DNA of 64,000 bases from Prolixibacteraceae bacterium (GCA_019459485.1 JAIBEZ010000031.1:1-64000), one strand, 5' to 3'; positions 1 through 9,597 are shown, counted from the stretch's first letter. Notes: a model not told the origin generated them from the sequence alone. Translations and numbers: made by a program.

Positions 1-1097
1 TGGTTAAACCTCGTTACGAAGCTTCGCAAAAGTACAAATACACCAAAGGTTCATGGAGCTGGATTATGAAAATGGACGGAGCTACCGTTTACGATGTGCA
101 AAAACAATACATCGATTTTAGTGCCGCCATGGGATACGAAACTGTGTTGGTCGATGCCCTTTGGGATACACAGATCGGTCGCGAAAAAATTGCTGAACTG
201 GCTAAATATGGGGCGACCAAAAATGTTGGTCTTTATTTATGGTACAACTCGAACGGTTATTGGAACGACGCGCCTCAAGGTCCTCGTGGAATCATGGACA
301 ACACCATTGCCCGCCGCAAAGAGATGGCCTGGATGAAAAGCATCGGGGTGAAAGGGATAAAAGTTGACTTTTTTGGAGGCGACAAACAGGTAACCATCAA
401 ACAGTACGAAGATATTTTGTACGATGCCAATGATTTCGGCATTATGGTAATTTTTCACGGATGTACTTTACCGCGTGGATGGGAGCGCATGTACCCCAAC
501 TATGCTGCAAGCGAAGCAATTCTGGCCAGCGAAAACCTCCATTTTGGCCAGCGCAGTTGCGATTACGAAGCGTTCAATGCCTGCCTGCACCCGTTTATAC
601 GCAACGCTGTGGGAAGCATGGACTTTGGCGGAAGCGCGCTTAATAAGTTTTACAACTCACAAAATACACCGAATCGGGGTTCCAAACGAATTACATCTGA
701 TGTTTACGCTTTGGCTACGGCTGTTTTGTTTCAGAGCGGGGTTCAGCATTTTGCTTTGGCTCCCAACAACCTGACTGATGCTCCCGATTGGGCAATCAAC
801 TTCATGAAAGAAGTGCCTACAACCTGGGACGAGGTTCGCTTTATCGACGGCTACCCTGGGAAATATGTAGTGCTGGCCCGTCGGCATGGTGAGAAATGGT
901 ACATTGCAGGTATCAATGCCCAAAAGGAACCGTTGAAACTGAATGCCAAACTGCCAATGCTTCAGGCTGGAGCAGAACTCAAACTGTACAGTGACGACGA
1001 CCAGTTGAACGGTAAAGTTTCAACGACTAAAATGAACAACAAACAGGAAATTGAACTGACCATACCTGGCAATGGCGGGGCTTTACTTGTAAAGTAA
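1..1097 (+). CDS. Glycoside hydrolase family 97 (alpha-galactosidase/alpha-glucosidase type), C-terminal part
   Basis: The reading frame is open from base 3 through the left edge, so only the last ~364 residues are seen; full GH97 enzymes are about 650-720 residues. What remains is the later half of the (beta/alpha)8 barrel and the C-terminal beta domain. An Asp in the segment GIKVDFF (codon near 366) sits where the nucleophile of the retaining alpha-galactosidase branch of GH97 lies, and a Glu in SEAILASEN fits the acid/base strand. I infer a retaining, alpha-galactosidase-like enzyme rather than an inverting SusB-like alpha-glucosidase, but family knowledge is needed to settle this. In GH97 the enzyme is usually periplasmic and releases terminal alpha-galactose or alpha-glucose. 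It is followed on the same strand by GH67, GH9, GH43, esterase, GH10 and GH95 genes, so it is likely part of a xylan/xyloglucan locus. Confidence 0.88.
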   Translation, partial: VKPRYEASQKYKYTKGSWSWIMKMDGATVYDVQKQYIDFSAAMGYETVLVDALWDTQIGREKIAELAKYGATKNVGLYLWYNSNGYWNDAPQGPRGIMDNTIARRKEMAWMKSIGVKGIKVDFFGGDKQVTIKQYEDILYDANDFGIMVIFHGCTLPRGWERMYPNYAASEAILASENLHFGQRSCDYEAFNACLHPFIRNAVGSMDFGGSALNKFYNSQNTPNRGSKRITSDVYALATAVLFQSGVQHFALAPNNLTDAPDWAINFMKEVPTTWDEVRFIDGYPGKYVVLARRHGEKWYIAGINAQKEPLKLNAKLPMLQAGAELKLYSDDDQLNGKVSTTKMNNKQEIELTIPGNGGALLVK

Positions 1098-1100
1098 AAG

Positions 1101-1144
1101 TATTTACTATTTAGCTATTTACTATTTACCCCGGGTACTCGGGG
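1101..1144. repeat. 13-bp direct repeat and small hairpin between GH97 and GH67
   Basis: The 13-mer tatttactattta occurs at 1101-1113 and again at 1116-1128, followed by a ccccg/cgggg hairpin at 1129-1144. This lies in the 88-bp gap between two co-oriented genes. Its role is unknown; it could attenuate transcription. Confidence 0.4.
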
Positions 1145-1185
1145 CATTCAATTTAGTGCGACAATGAATTGATCCAATAAATGAT

Positions 1186-3255
1186 ATGAAAAAGATCTAC
1201 AGTAGTGTTATCCTGATTTTCCTGACCCTTTGTATATACGCAGAGGACGGGCATCAGCTTTGGCTTCGTAACTCAAGTCCAAAACCGGTGAATGTGGTTT
1301 GCCTCAAAAACTCACCGACTTTAACAATTGCCAAACAGGAACTTCAAAACGGATGGATGGGAGAGATGGGAACTTCTGTAAATCTTGTTATCAAGGCCGA
1401 CAAAGCTATTCGTGGAGATGGTTTCAGGATTAGTAAAAACACCATTCAGGCCAATACTGAAAATGGGATTTTGTATGGCGTTTACGAGCTATTGCGCCGT
1501 CAGCAAACCGGAGAGGCCATTCAGGAGGAAATTTGCAATCCTTCCTACGACCGCCGGATACTAAACCATTGGGACAATCTTGATGGCTCGATTGAGCGCG
1601 GTTATGCTGGTCAGTCTATTTTTTGGAGGAAAGGCAGTGATTCTTTGACCATTACCGAAACCGACAAAAACCTTTGGCAGGAATATGCCCGGGCAAACGC
1701 TTCTGTTGGTATAAACGGTTCTGTTCTCAATAACGTAAATGCTTCTCAATTGATGCTCACAAACGAATATCTGCAACGGGTAAAAGCTATTGCAGAAGTT
1801 CTTCGTCCCTACGGAATCAAAACATACCTTTCAGTTAGATTTTCATCGCCTGCGCAAATTGGCGGCTTGAAAACTTCGGACCCGCTAAATCCTGAAGTTG
1901 CCCAATGGTGGAAAGACAAAGCAAAAGAAATTTACAACCTTATTCCTGATTTTGGCGGATTTCTGGTGAAAGCCAACAGTGAAGGGCAACCCGGACCACA
2001 GGATTTTGGGCGCACCCATGCCGATGGAGCGAATATGCTGGCCGATGCCGTAAAACCGTTTGGTGGTATAGTGATGTGGCGGGCTTTTGTTTACAGCGCC
2101 TCAGACGAAGATCGGGCAAAACAGGCATATTTGGAATTTATGCCGTTCGACGGACAGTTTCGCGATAATGTAATCATTCAGGTAAAAAATGGCCCGATTG
2201 ACTTTCAACCGCGCGAACCATTCAGCCCGCTTTTTGGTGCTATGAAAAAAACTACAGTAATGCCCGAACTTCAAATCACTCAAGAATATCTGGGACATTC
2301 TGTTCATCTGGCCTTTTTGGCGCCCATGTGGGAAGAATTTTTGCAAAGTGATACCTATCAGAATGGTCCCGGAACTACTGTTGCACGTTGTACTGACGGC
2401 AGTATTTTTCCGCAGAAATATTCTGCAATTGCAGGAGTCGCCAATATTGGTTTGGACGCCAACTGGTGTGGACATCATTTTGGCCAGTCCAACTGGTATG
2501 CATTTGGACGTTTGGCCTGGAACAGCTCGATGAAAAGTGAGCAAATTGCCGACGAATGGATCAAACTAACCTTTGGGAAAACAACTGATAATAAAGATGA
2601 TTCAGCCATTGACTGGAATCTGAGTTTTCTTTCGCCGGTGAAGCAAATGATGTTGGATAGCCGCGAAGCAATTGTTGATTTTATGATGCCACTGGGATTG
2701 CACCACATTTTTTCAGCGAATGGACATTATGGTCCCGGCCCTTGGTGGGCGCCGAAAGGAATGCGAAAAGACTGGACTCCCCCTTACTATCACCAGGCTG
2801 ATTCGTTGGGAATTGGATTCGATCGGACCAGCTCCGGTAGTAACAACCTCAGCCAATACAAGGAACCGCTTCGTTCTGAGTATAGCGATCCTGCTACTTG
2901 TCCCGAGGCTTACCTGCTGTGGTTCCATCATTTGCCATGGGATTATAAAATGAAGAGTGGGAGAACCTTGTGGGATGAGTTATGCTATCATTATGACGGT
3001 GGTGTACAACAGGTTCGCCGGTTTCAACAGGTTTGGGATCAGGCAGAACGATTTGTTGACCGTGATCGCTTTGTGCATGTTCAGAGAAGACTGCGCGACC
3101 AAAGCCTCAATGCCTTGGAATGGAAAGACGCCTGTTTGTTGCATTTCCAGCAATTTAGCCGAAAGTCTATCCCGTACAACCTCGAGCGACCAATGTACAA
3201 TCTGGACTATTTAATTGAAAAGGATACAAAAAGGGTAGGAGTTTACCAACATTAA
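1186..3255 (+). CDS. aguA: Alpha-glucuronidase, GH67
   Basis: Secreted 689-residue enzyme with a signal peptide ending near residue 20. GH67 enzymes remove (4-O-methyl)-glucuronic acid from the non-reducing ends of glucurono-xylooligosaccharides, typically in the periplasm after a GH10 xylanase has cut the chain; a GH10 gene lies 8 kb downstream. The family-typical segment NHWDNLDGSIERGYAG is at about 127-142. Counting from the start, the residues that correspond in spacing to the catalytic acid and two bases of Cellvibrio GlcA67A are E266 (KANSEGQPGP), D339 (NGPIDFQ) and E367 (TQEYLG); all three are present. Length matches the family (~680-730). Only 17 bp separate it from the GH9 gene, so the two are probably co-transcribed. 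Identification is secure; the gene symbol follows usual naming. Confidence 0.95.
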   Translation: MKKIYSSVILIFLTLCIYAEDGHQLWLRNSSPKPVNVVCLKNSPTLTIAKQELQNGWMGEMGTSVNLVIKADKAIRGDGFRISKNTIQANTENGILYGVYELLRRQQTGEAIQEEICNPSYDRRILNHWDNLDGSIERGYAGQSIFWRKGSDSLTITETDKNLWQEYARANASVGINGSVLNNVNASQLMLTNEYLQRVKAIAEVLRPYGIKTYLSVRFSSPAQIGGLKTSDPLNPEVAQWWKDKAKEIYNLIPDFGGFLVKANSEGQPGPQDFGRTHADGANMLADAVKPFGGIVMWRAFVYSASDEDRAKQAYLEFMPFDGQFRDNVIIQVKNGPIDFQPREPFSPLFGAMKKTTVMPELQITQEYLGHSVHLAFLAPMWEEFLQSDTYQNGPGTTVARCTDGSIFPQKYSAIAGVANIGLDANWCGHHFGQSNWYAFGRLAWNSSMKSEQIADEWIKLTFGKTTDNKDDSAIDWNLSFLSPVKQMMLDSREAIVDFMMPLGLHHIFSANGHYGPGPWWAPKGMRKDWTPPYYHQADSLGIGFDRTSSGSNNLSQYKEPLRSEYSDPATCPEAYLLWFHHLPWDYKMKSGRTLWDELCYHYDGGVQQVRRFQQVWDQAERFVDRDRFVHVQRRLRDQSLNALEWKDACLLHFQQFSRKSIPYNLERPMYNLDYLIEKDTKRVGVYQH

Positions 3256-3272
3256 CTAACTAAAATAAAACA

Positions 3273-5882
3273 ATGATCAAAAGCAAAACTTCAGGCCATC
3301 GGTTACGATGGACGATAACCTTTCTGATTGCTCTTTCTTATTCATTTACAAATAGTTCCTTTGGGCAGCAGTTAATGCTCAACGATTTGGAGTATTTTGA
3401 GACACCGGGCTTAAATGTTCTTGTCTTTAGCAACCAGTACAACGGAATGTTTTTCGATGAAAAAACCGCCGGAATTGAAATTATTCATCATGGCGTACGA
3501 ACTTCAACCGGTGGTGCCATAAGGTTGCAAAATACTCCGGAACAATGGGATTTAATCCCGATTATGGTCGAAAGAAAAGTTGATAAGGCCAGCAACACCA
3601 TCAGTGTTGAAATGACATATAAAGAATTTAGCTTTAATTCAAAGGTTAGTGTCACGCCGAAAGATAACGGGTTGGAAATTAATATTTTCCTTGACAAACC
3701 ACTTCCCAAAGAATTGGAGGGGAAAGCAGGGTTTAACCTTGAATTTTTGCCATCAGCTTACTTTGAAAAAACATATCTGATGGATGGCAACCCCGGAAAT
3801 TTCCCACGGTATCCCGCCTCGAATACCCGGATTGAACCAATCAGTAAAAAAATAACTCAGTTTGCTGAACATACCACATTTGACGATAGGGGCAGGGGCG
3901 AATTTATAGTGACTGATCCAATTGCATCAGGTAAAACAATCGTTTTGGCGCCGGAAGATATTGAACGAATGGTTAAAATTCAGGCAGTTGATGCAGAATT
4001 AATGCTTTTCGACGGTCGTAATCTTGGACAAAACGGATGGTTCATTGTTCGTAGTTTGCTTCCAGCCAATAAAACCGGAAAAGTGCTTACCTGGTACCTT
4101 GAACCCAATGCGACCCCAAACTGGAAAAGAGAACCTGTAATTGGTTTCTCGCAGGTGGGATATGTGCCTCAACAGGAGAAAGTTGCGGTTATTGAACTGG
4201 ATAAAAATGATACGCCTTTGGCGAAAGCATCCGTTTTTCAGGTTACCGCCGAAGGTAAGTCCGTTGAGAAACTGGTGGGTGATGTGAACGTTTGGGGGAA
4301 ATACCTTCGGTATAATTACGCAAAGTTCGATTTCAGTTCAATAAAAAAATCAGGAATTTATTTTATACAATACGGCGATCAAAAAACAAATACATTCGCC
4401 ATTGGCCCAAATGTTTACGACAATATCTGGCACCCAACCATGGACGTATGGTTCCCGGGGCAAATGGACCATGTACAGGTGAATGAGGCTTACCGGGTTT
4501 GGCACGGAGCCCCTTTTCTGGATGATTGCCTTCAGGCTCCGGTCAATTCTCAGCATTTTGATGGCTACAGACAGGGCCCGACTACCGATACAAAATACAA
4601 ATCTCTGGAACACATCCCCGGAATGGCTGTAGGTGGCTGGTTCGATGCAGGAGACTTCGACATTCAGACCGGCTCTCACAACAGTGTTATTTCAAGTTTT
4701 GTTGAATCATGGGAGGTTTTAAAAGTTGATCGGGATCAAACGTTTATTGATCAGAAAACCCGTTTTGTGGATATTCACCGCCCCGATGGCAAACCTGATA
4801 TTTTGCAACAAATTGAGCACGGTACTTTAAATCTGGTAGCTCAATGCGAAAATATTGGTCACCCGGTCAGGGGAATCATTGTTCCAAACCTGCACCAATA
4901 CCATCATTTGGGCGATGCCATGACCGAAACCGACAACCTGATTTATAATCCAGCCCTGAAGCCTTATGAAACAGACGGTAAATACAGTGGTACATTGGAC
5001 GACAGATGGGCATTCACCAACAGAAGCTCATTTTTAGATTACCAAACTGCTACTACTTTGGCTGCGGCAAGCCGTGCACTTAAAGGTTACAACAACGAGC
5101 TGGCAGATAAAAGTTTGGCCATAGCTAAGAGGCTGGTGGAAGAGGCTGACGAAGCAAGCAAAAATACACAGAACACCAATAACGCGTTTGCAATGATGAG
5201 TAGGGGAGGTGATGTATTTGCAGTACTTCAACTGTTCATTACCACAAAAGAGAAAAAATATGCCGATAGATATCTGGAACAAATCTGGCCACTGCTTGAC
5301 CGAATGGCGGAAGGAACCGGAAGAAATTCAGGCTATTTTAATGGTTTTGGAGGTAGAAGTAGTTTTAATCACGCACTTATCGCAATTCCTTATTTGGATG
5401 CGGCATATAAAGCTAAATTGAAAGGCTATGTTTTGAAATACAAGGAAACAATCGACAACAACGTTAAGGATAATCCGTATGGAGTGCCGGTTATTACCAG
5501 CGGTTGGGGCGGAAGTTCACATGCAATAAACTGGTCGATAACCAATTATTTTGTGCACAAAGCATATCCTGAAGTGGTTAGTGCTGAATATGTTTACAAA
5601 GGACTTAATTATGTGTTGGGTTGTCACCCCTATTCAAATTTATCCTTTGTCAGTTCGGTAGGTACCAAATCGAAAAAAGTTGCATATGGAGCTAACAGAG
5701 GCGACTTTACGGCTGTTGCCGGTGGTATTGTTCCCGGATTAATTTTGCTGAAACCGGATTACCTCGAAAACAAGGATGATTGGCCTTTCTTGTGGGGCGA
5801 AAACGAATGTATCATCGATGGTGGCGCATGGTATGTTTTCCTGGCAAATGCCGTTAATGAGTTACAGAAAGAAGGTAAATAA
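3273..5882 (+). CDS. GH9 glycoside hydrolase with extra N-terminal domain and cellulase Ig-like domain
   Basis: 869 residues with a signal peptide (cleavage near residue 31). Residues ~32-285 form a beta-rich N-terminal region I do not recognise. An Ig-like CelD_N domain follows (~288-378, begins VIGFSQVGYVPQ), then the GH9 (alpha/alpha)6 barrel (~380-865). The catalytic base pair is visible as D458/D461 in WFDAGDFD, and E845 in the C-terminal ENECIIDGGAW is at the catalytic acid position. GH9 members are endoglucanases, cellobiohydrolases or exo-acting beta-glucosidases; within a xylan/xyloglucan locus a beta-1,4-glucan backbone activity is the natural guess, but the substrate is not readable from sequence. 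At 869 residues it is longer than a minimal GH9 because of the N-terminal region. It lies 17 bp after the GH67 gene and is followed by a 513-bp repeat-rich gap. Confidence 0.9.
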   Translation: MIKSKTSGHRLRWTITFLIALSYSFTNSSFGQQLMLNDLEYFETPGLNVLVFSNQYNGMFFDEKTAGIEIIHHGVRTSTGGAIRLQNTPEQWDLIPIMVERKVDKASNTISVEMTYKEFSFNSKVSVTPKDNGLEINIFLDKPLPKELEGKAGFNLEFLPSAYFEKTYLMDGNPGNFPRYPASNTRIEPISKKITQFAEHTTFDDRGRGEFIVTDPIASGKTIVLAPEDIERMVKIQAVDAELMLFDGRNLGQNGWFIVRSLLPANKTGKVLTWYLEPNATPNWKREPVIGFSQVGYVPQQEKVAVIELDKNDTPLAKASVFQVTAEGKSVEKLVGDVNVWGKYLRYNYAKFDFSSIKKSGIYFIQYGDQKTNTFAIGPNVYDNIWHPTMDVWFPGQMDHVQVNEAYRVWHGAPFLDDCLQAPVNSQHFDGYRQGPTTDTKYKSLEHIPGMAVGGWFDAGDFDIQTGSHNSVISSFVESWEVLKVDRDQTFIDQKTRFVDIHRPDGKPDILQQIEHGTLNLVAQCENIGHPVRGIIVPNLHQYHHLGDAMTETDNLIYNPALKPYETDGKYSGTLDDRWAFTNRSSFLDYQTATTLAAASRALKGYNNELADKSLAIAKRLVEEADEASKNTQNTNNAFAMMSRGGDVFAVLQLFITTKEKKYADRYLEQIWPLLDRMAEGTGRNSGYFNGFGGRSSFNHALIAIPYLDAAYKAKLKGYVLKYKETIDNNVKDNPYGVPVITSGWGGSSHAINWSITNYFVHKAYPEVVSAEYVYKGLNYVLGCHPYSNLSFVSSVGTKSKKVAYGANRGDFTAVAGGIVPGLILLKPDYLENKDDWPFLWGENECIIDGGAWYVFLANAVNELQKEGK

Positions 5883-5966
5883 TACGTTATAAAGTAATCG
5901 GGTAACAAGATTTCAATACTTTAAAAAAACTTTATTTTAACCATTAGTAATCGAATAAAATCAAAG

Positions 5967-6104
5967 TTTATCCGCTACGCGGAATCCGGACAATCGCTTA
6001 TTGTTGTTCTACAACACTTTATCCGCTACGCGGAAAGTTCTCCGTAGGAGATTTAGTATTGTAGAAAAAACAAGGCCCCCAGAAAGAAGAACCTCGGAGA
6101 GGTT
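5967..6104. repeat. Cluster of short perfect hairpins (REP-like)
   Basis: Part of the 513-bp gap between the GH9 and GH43 genes. The 17-mer tttatccgctacgcgga is present twice (5967-5983 and 6018-6034), each copy carrying a perfect tccgc-tac-gcgga hairpin. More 3-nt-loop hairpins follow: gttgt-tct-acaac (6003-6015), tctcc-gta-ggaga (6039-6051) and aacctc-gga-gaggtt (6090-6104). No T-run follows any of them, so they are not classical terminators. They resemble the intergenic palindrome arrays elsewhere in this window. Confidence 0.7.
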
Positions 6105-6171
6105 CAACAAAATGAAGGCAAACAGAGGTTCCCAAAAATTTTAATCGGTCACCAATGATTTTTAAAGAAAA

Positions 6172-6326
6172 ACCTCAGTAGAAAGGACGCGACAAATACG
6201 ATCGAACCTTATTACCATATTTCTGAAAGTTGATATATGCTTATTATTGAAAGCAAATTTTGTCGGATAAAATCCAAATAAGGTAATAAGGTTGTGGGCA
6301 ATGAGCGTGGACTTTTCTACTGAGGT
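6172..6326. repeat. 155-bp element bounded by nested inverted repeats (MITE-like or structured RNA)
   Basis: Outer arms acctcagtagaaa (6172-6184) and its exact reverse complement (6314-6326) bound the element. Inside is a second perfect pair of 12 bp, aaccttattacc (6205-6216) and ggtaataaggtt (6282-6293). The rest is AT-rich with no ORF. The outer arms remain imperfectly complementary beyond the 13 bp. It lies 70 bp upstream of the GH43 start. It could be a small non-autonomous mobile element or a folded leader; I see no obvious target-site duplication. Confidence 0.55.
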
Positions 6327-6395
6327 AACCATTTAAAATAAGGTTTCAAGAAATGGCAATAAATGTTTTTTATATAACCAATTAAAAATAAACGA

Positions 6396-7745
6396 ATGAA
6401 AATCTATAAATCACTGCTGTTAAGTTTTGTCGTGTTGGCAACAGGCAGCCTGTCAGCCCAGAATCCAATTGTTCGCGATCAGTTTTCTGCTGACCCAACT
6501 GCCAGGGTGTTTAACGGCAAAGTATATGTTTTCCCATCACATGATATTCCAACTCCCGAAGGAAAAGGCTTGAGAAAGGACTGGTTCTGTATGCCTGACT
6601 ATCATGTTTTTTCTTCTGAAAACCTGACCGACTGGACAGATCACGGTGTGATTGTTAGCCAAAACAAAGTTGCATGGGTCGATTCAACTTCGTACAGCAT
6701 GTGGGCGCCAGATTGTATTGAACGGAACGGAAAGTATTACTTCTATTTTCCGGCCAACAAAAATATCGCTGGACCTAACGGAAGGAAAGGTTTCGGTATT
6801 GGGGTTGCTGTGGCCGACAAACCTGAGGGACCTTACATTCCGCAAGCTGAACCGATTAAAGGCGTTAATGGGATCGATCCGAATGTGTTGATCGACAAAG
6901 ATGGACAAGCTTATTTGTACTGGTCGATGGGAAATCTTTTTGTGGCCAAATTAAAGGACAATATGCTGGAGCTGGAATCGGAACCGCTGATTATCGCCAA
7001 TTTGCCCGATAAAGGATTGAAGGAAGGTCCTTATACTTTTGAACGCAACGGCGTTTATTACCTTACTTTTCCGCATGTTGAAAACAAAGTTGAACGACTC
7101 GAATATGCCATTGGCGACAACCCGATGGGACCTTTCAAAATGGCGGGTGTGATTATGGATGAATCGCCCGAAAACTGCTGGACCAACCATCAATCGATTG
7201 TTCAGTATAACAATCAGTGGTATTTGTTCTACCATCACAACGACTATTCTCCGAAGTTTGATAAAAACAGGTCGATAAGGGTTGACAGTTTGTTCTTTGA
7301 TGCAGATGGTAAAATTCAGAAAGTAATACCAACATTACGTGGGGTAGGGGTGACTAAGGCTTCACAGGAAATACAAATTGACAGGTACAGCAACCTCAGC
7401 AAAAACGGTGCATCCATTGCACTTATAGATACTGTCAATACTTTTGCTGGCTGGAAGACAATTCTTAAAACTCCCGATGCCTGGGTAAAATACAATACCG
7501 TTGATTTTGGAAGTAAGAAATTGAAGACGGTTCAGGTAAAAGCCCAGTCAGAAAATGGAGGCACCTTGCAAATCAGGTTGGATAAAGCCGATGGCCCTGT
7601 GATTGCTGAAGTTAAAGTTCCAAAAGGTAAAAACTGGAATACCGTTGAAGCAAAAGTATCTAAATTTCAATCCGGAATTCATCACCTGGTTGTAGCGCTG
7701 AAAGATGAAAATAGCACTGAAATTGATTGGCTGCAGTTCAAATAA
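6396..7745 (+). CDS. GH43 beta-xylosidase/alpha-L-arabinofuranosidase family with C-terminal CBM6-like domain
   Basis: 449 residues with a signal peptide (cleavage after SLSAQ, near 22). The five-bladed propeller of GH43 covers ~25-320, with the three expected acidic residues: D33 (SADPTAR, base), D161 (NGIDPNVLID, pKa modulator) and E210 (LKEGPYTFE, acid). The last ~120 residues (325-449, ending IDWLQFK) look like a CBM6-type beta-sandwich, a domain that often binds xylan. GH43 enzymes of this layout cleave xylose or arabinofuranose side chains from arabinoxylan. The gene starts a new stretch after a 513-bp repeat-rich gap and is followed 47 bp later by an esterase-family gene. The exact sugar specificity cannot be told from sequence alone. 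Confidence 0.9.
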   Translation: MKIYKSLLLSFVVLATGSLSAQNPIVRDQFSADPTARVFNGKVYVFPSHDIPTPEGKGLRKDWFCMPDYHVFSSENLTDWTDHGVIVSQNKVAWVDSTSYSMWAPDCIERNGKYYFYFPANKNIAGPNGRKGFGIGVAVADKPEGPYIPQAEPIKGVNGIDPNVLIDKDGQAYLYWSMGNLFVAKLKDNMLELESEPLIIANLPDKGLKEGPYTFERNGVYYLTFPHVENKVERLEYAIGDNPMGPFKMAGVIMDESPENCWTNHQSIVQYNNQWYLFYHHNDYSPKFDKNRSIRVDSLFFDADGKIQKVIPTLRGVGVTKASQEIQIDRYSNLSKNGASIALIDTVNTFAGWKTILKTPDAWVKYNTVDFGSKKLKTVQVKAQSENGGTLQIRLDKADGPVIAEVKVPKGKNWNTVEAKVSKFQSGIHHLVVALKDENSTEIDWLQFK

Positions 7746-7792
7746 ATGGCCGAACACTGGAAAGTTGATATTAAACCCGATTAAATGAAGCT

Positions 7793-9538
7793 ATGAGAAC
7801 ATCATTTTGTTTTGTCGCATTATTACTTTTTACTGGCTATTTGAGTTTTGGCCAGGCAAAAGTTCCCGCAAATATTACTATTTCCAAAGTTGATATCAGA
7901 AAAGCTGGTGAGTCTGTTCCCGCTTCGGAAATTGGTGAACCTGTGGGTTCAGTAGAACTTTATGAACCCCGTTGGATTGAAGCCACGGATGCTGCCCCTG
8001 CTTATGGTATTGTTGAAGGTTCCATATTTCCCGTTGATCCAAACGGGTGGCCCATTAATTTCAGGGTGTTGTTGCCTGCCAGTTGGTCACATCGTGCCAT
8101 GCAGGCTGGTGGCGGAGGAATAAACGGTATGATCACTGTAAGGGAAGGCCGGAATCCAATGGTTGACAAAGGATTTGCCTTGTATGGCAGCGACTCCGGA
8201 CATCAGGCGGGCGGCATGGGTTTCGGCGGAGCACAGAGCAAACCATTGGCATCAGGTCCGACTTCAGGCGACGAATGGGCTTTGAATGATGAGGCAATTC
8301 GGAATCTTGGGTACATGCAAATGAAGAAAACCCATGATGCCGTTATGGTAATCATGGAGCGCGTTTATGGGAAGCGGCCTGTGTACAATTATTATGTAGG
8401 GAACTCTCAGGGTGGACGCGAAGCGCTCACTGTGGCCCAGCGATACCCAAAAGATTACAACGGAATAATTGCCAATGTTCCGATTGTAAACTTTTCGAGC
8501 TTAATGCTTGCTCCTGAACTCCTGAAAATTCAGGAAAAACCTTTGAAAAACTGGGTGACGCCCGCCAAGGTAAATGCCATCAGAGCCGAATTTCTCAGAC
8601 AAGGCGATCAGCTTGACGGACTTGCCGATGGCATAATCAGTAATTACATGGCCGCACGGGCTATTTTTAATGTGAACGATGGAATTGGCCCAACCGATCC
8701 ATGGGCTGCATTGCGGGCACCTGACAATATTGATCCTGACCCGAATGACAAATCGGAATCGGCCAAATTGACCGGCGAACAAATCAAAACAATGGAATTT
8801 GTATATAGTCCTTATCAATTTGCAACCCCATTGGCCAACGGGGTAACATCGTTTGGGATGTGGCTGCCTACCACCGAGCCCGATGGTTTCGGAATGATTA
8901 CCGGTCAACGATTTAAAGGACAGGAAGGCGCCGGAGAAAATGCGCCTGTTCACGGTTCGTTGGGAACGATTGGTGTTACAGGGTTTCTGATGCAGGACAT
9001 CAAAGCCAATCCGCTTGATTACGTTGAAGGAGGGCAATGGAACAAACGGAGAGAGCAACTATCGGAATGGCTCGATTCAACCAATCCAGATCTTTCAGCG
9101 TTTTACAAAAATGGCGGAAAGATGATCATTACCATTGGCGCAATCGATAACATAGCTTCTTGTGGCGCTCAGCTCGATTATTACCAGTCGCTGATCGACA
9201 AAATGGGACGGAAGAAAATCGATCAATTTGCCCGCTTGTATGTGGTCCCCCAGGCTGGTCATGGTTTATCGGGAAAAAGTTATAAAATGAACGGCGAAGG
9301 AAAACCTGTAGATGTTAAAAATATTCCCGGACCTGATGGCAACGATAATATGAATCTGATGATGGCTTGGGTTGAAAAAAATCAGGCACCGGCCAAAACA
9401 CTCGTTATCAATTCAAAGGGCAGAATTGGAGAGAAAAAGGAAGGTGACGGATATCTGTTGTGTTCCTATCCAAATTATCCAAAATACGTGGGTGGTCCTG
9501 CTGATCAGGTATCTTCATTTGTGAGTGAGGCTCCATAA
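7793..9538 (+). CDS. Tannase/feruloyl esterase family protein
   Basis: 581 residues with a signal peptide (ends ~20). Alpha/beta-hydrolase of the tannase family: the nucleophile elbow is GNSQGG with Ser205, the Asp region is near TIGAIDNIASCG, and the catalytic His lies in QAGHGLSG near the C-terminus. Family members hydrolyse feruloyl or galloyl esters; next to xylanase genes the likely role is removing ferulate (or related acyl groups) from arabinoxylan. Odd point: classical members have Cys just before the nucleophile Ser and Cys after the His, forming a CS-D-HC disulfide. Here the residue before Ser205 is Asn and no Cys follows the His, so the motif seems absent, which leaves the substrate open. 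It lies between the GH43 and GH10 genes with short gaps. Confidence 0.85.
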   Translation: MRTSFCFVALLLFTGYLSFGQAKVPANITISKVDIRKAGESVPASEIGEPVGSVELYEPRWIEATDAAPAYGIVEGSIFPVDPNGWPINFRVLLPASWSHRAMQAGGGGINGMITVREGRNPMVDKGFALYGSDSGHQAGGMGFGGAQSKPLASGPTSGDEWALNDEAIRNLGYMQMKKTHDAVMVIMERVYGKRPVYNYYVGNSQGGREALTVAQRYPKDYNGIIANVPIVNFSSLMLAPELLKIQEKPLKNWVTPAKVNAIRAEFLRQGDQLDGLADGIISNYMAARAIFNVNDGIGPTDPWAALRAPDNIDPDPNDKSESAKLTGEQIKTMEFVYSPYQFATPLANGVTSFGMWLPTTEPDGFGMITGQRFKGQEGAGENAPVHGSLGTIGVTGFLMQDIKANPLDYVEGGQWNKRREQLSEWLDSTNPDLSAFYKNGGKMIITIGAIDNIASCGAQLDYYQSLIDKMGRKKIDQFARLYVVPQAGHGLSGKSYKMNGEGKPVDVKNIPGPDGNDNMNLMMAWVEKNQAPAKTLVINSKGRIGEKKEGDGYLLCSYPNYPKYVGGPADQVSSFVSEAP

Positions 9539-9597
9539 TACTAAATTCAAAGCAAATTCAAGTATGCTCTTTGTTCCAAAAATGAAAAGTTTGATGT

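Noticed and set aside
2101-2544. 147-residue open frame on the minus strand inside the GH67 gene
   Set aside because: It lies wholly antisense to a well-supported enzyme, has no recognisable domain, and its composition follows the codon pattern of the real gene.
8501-9058. 185-residue minus-strand frame inside the esterase gene
   Set aside because: Antisense shadow of a conserved coding region; no signal, domain or sensible start.
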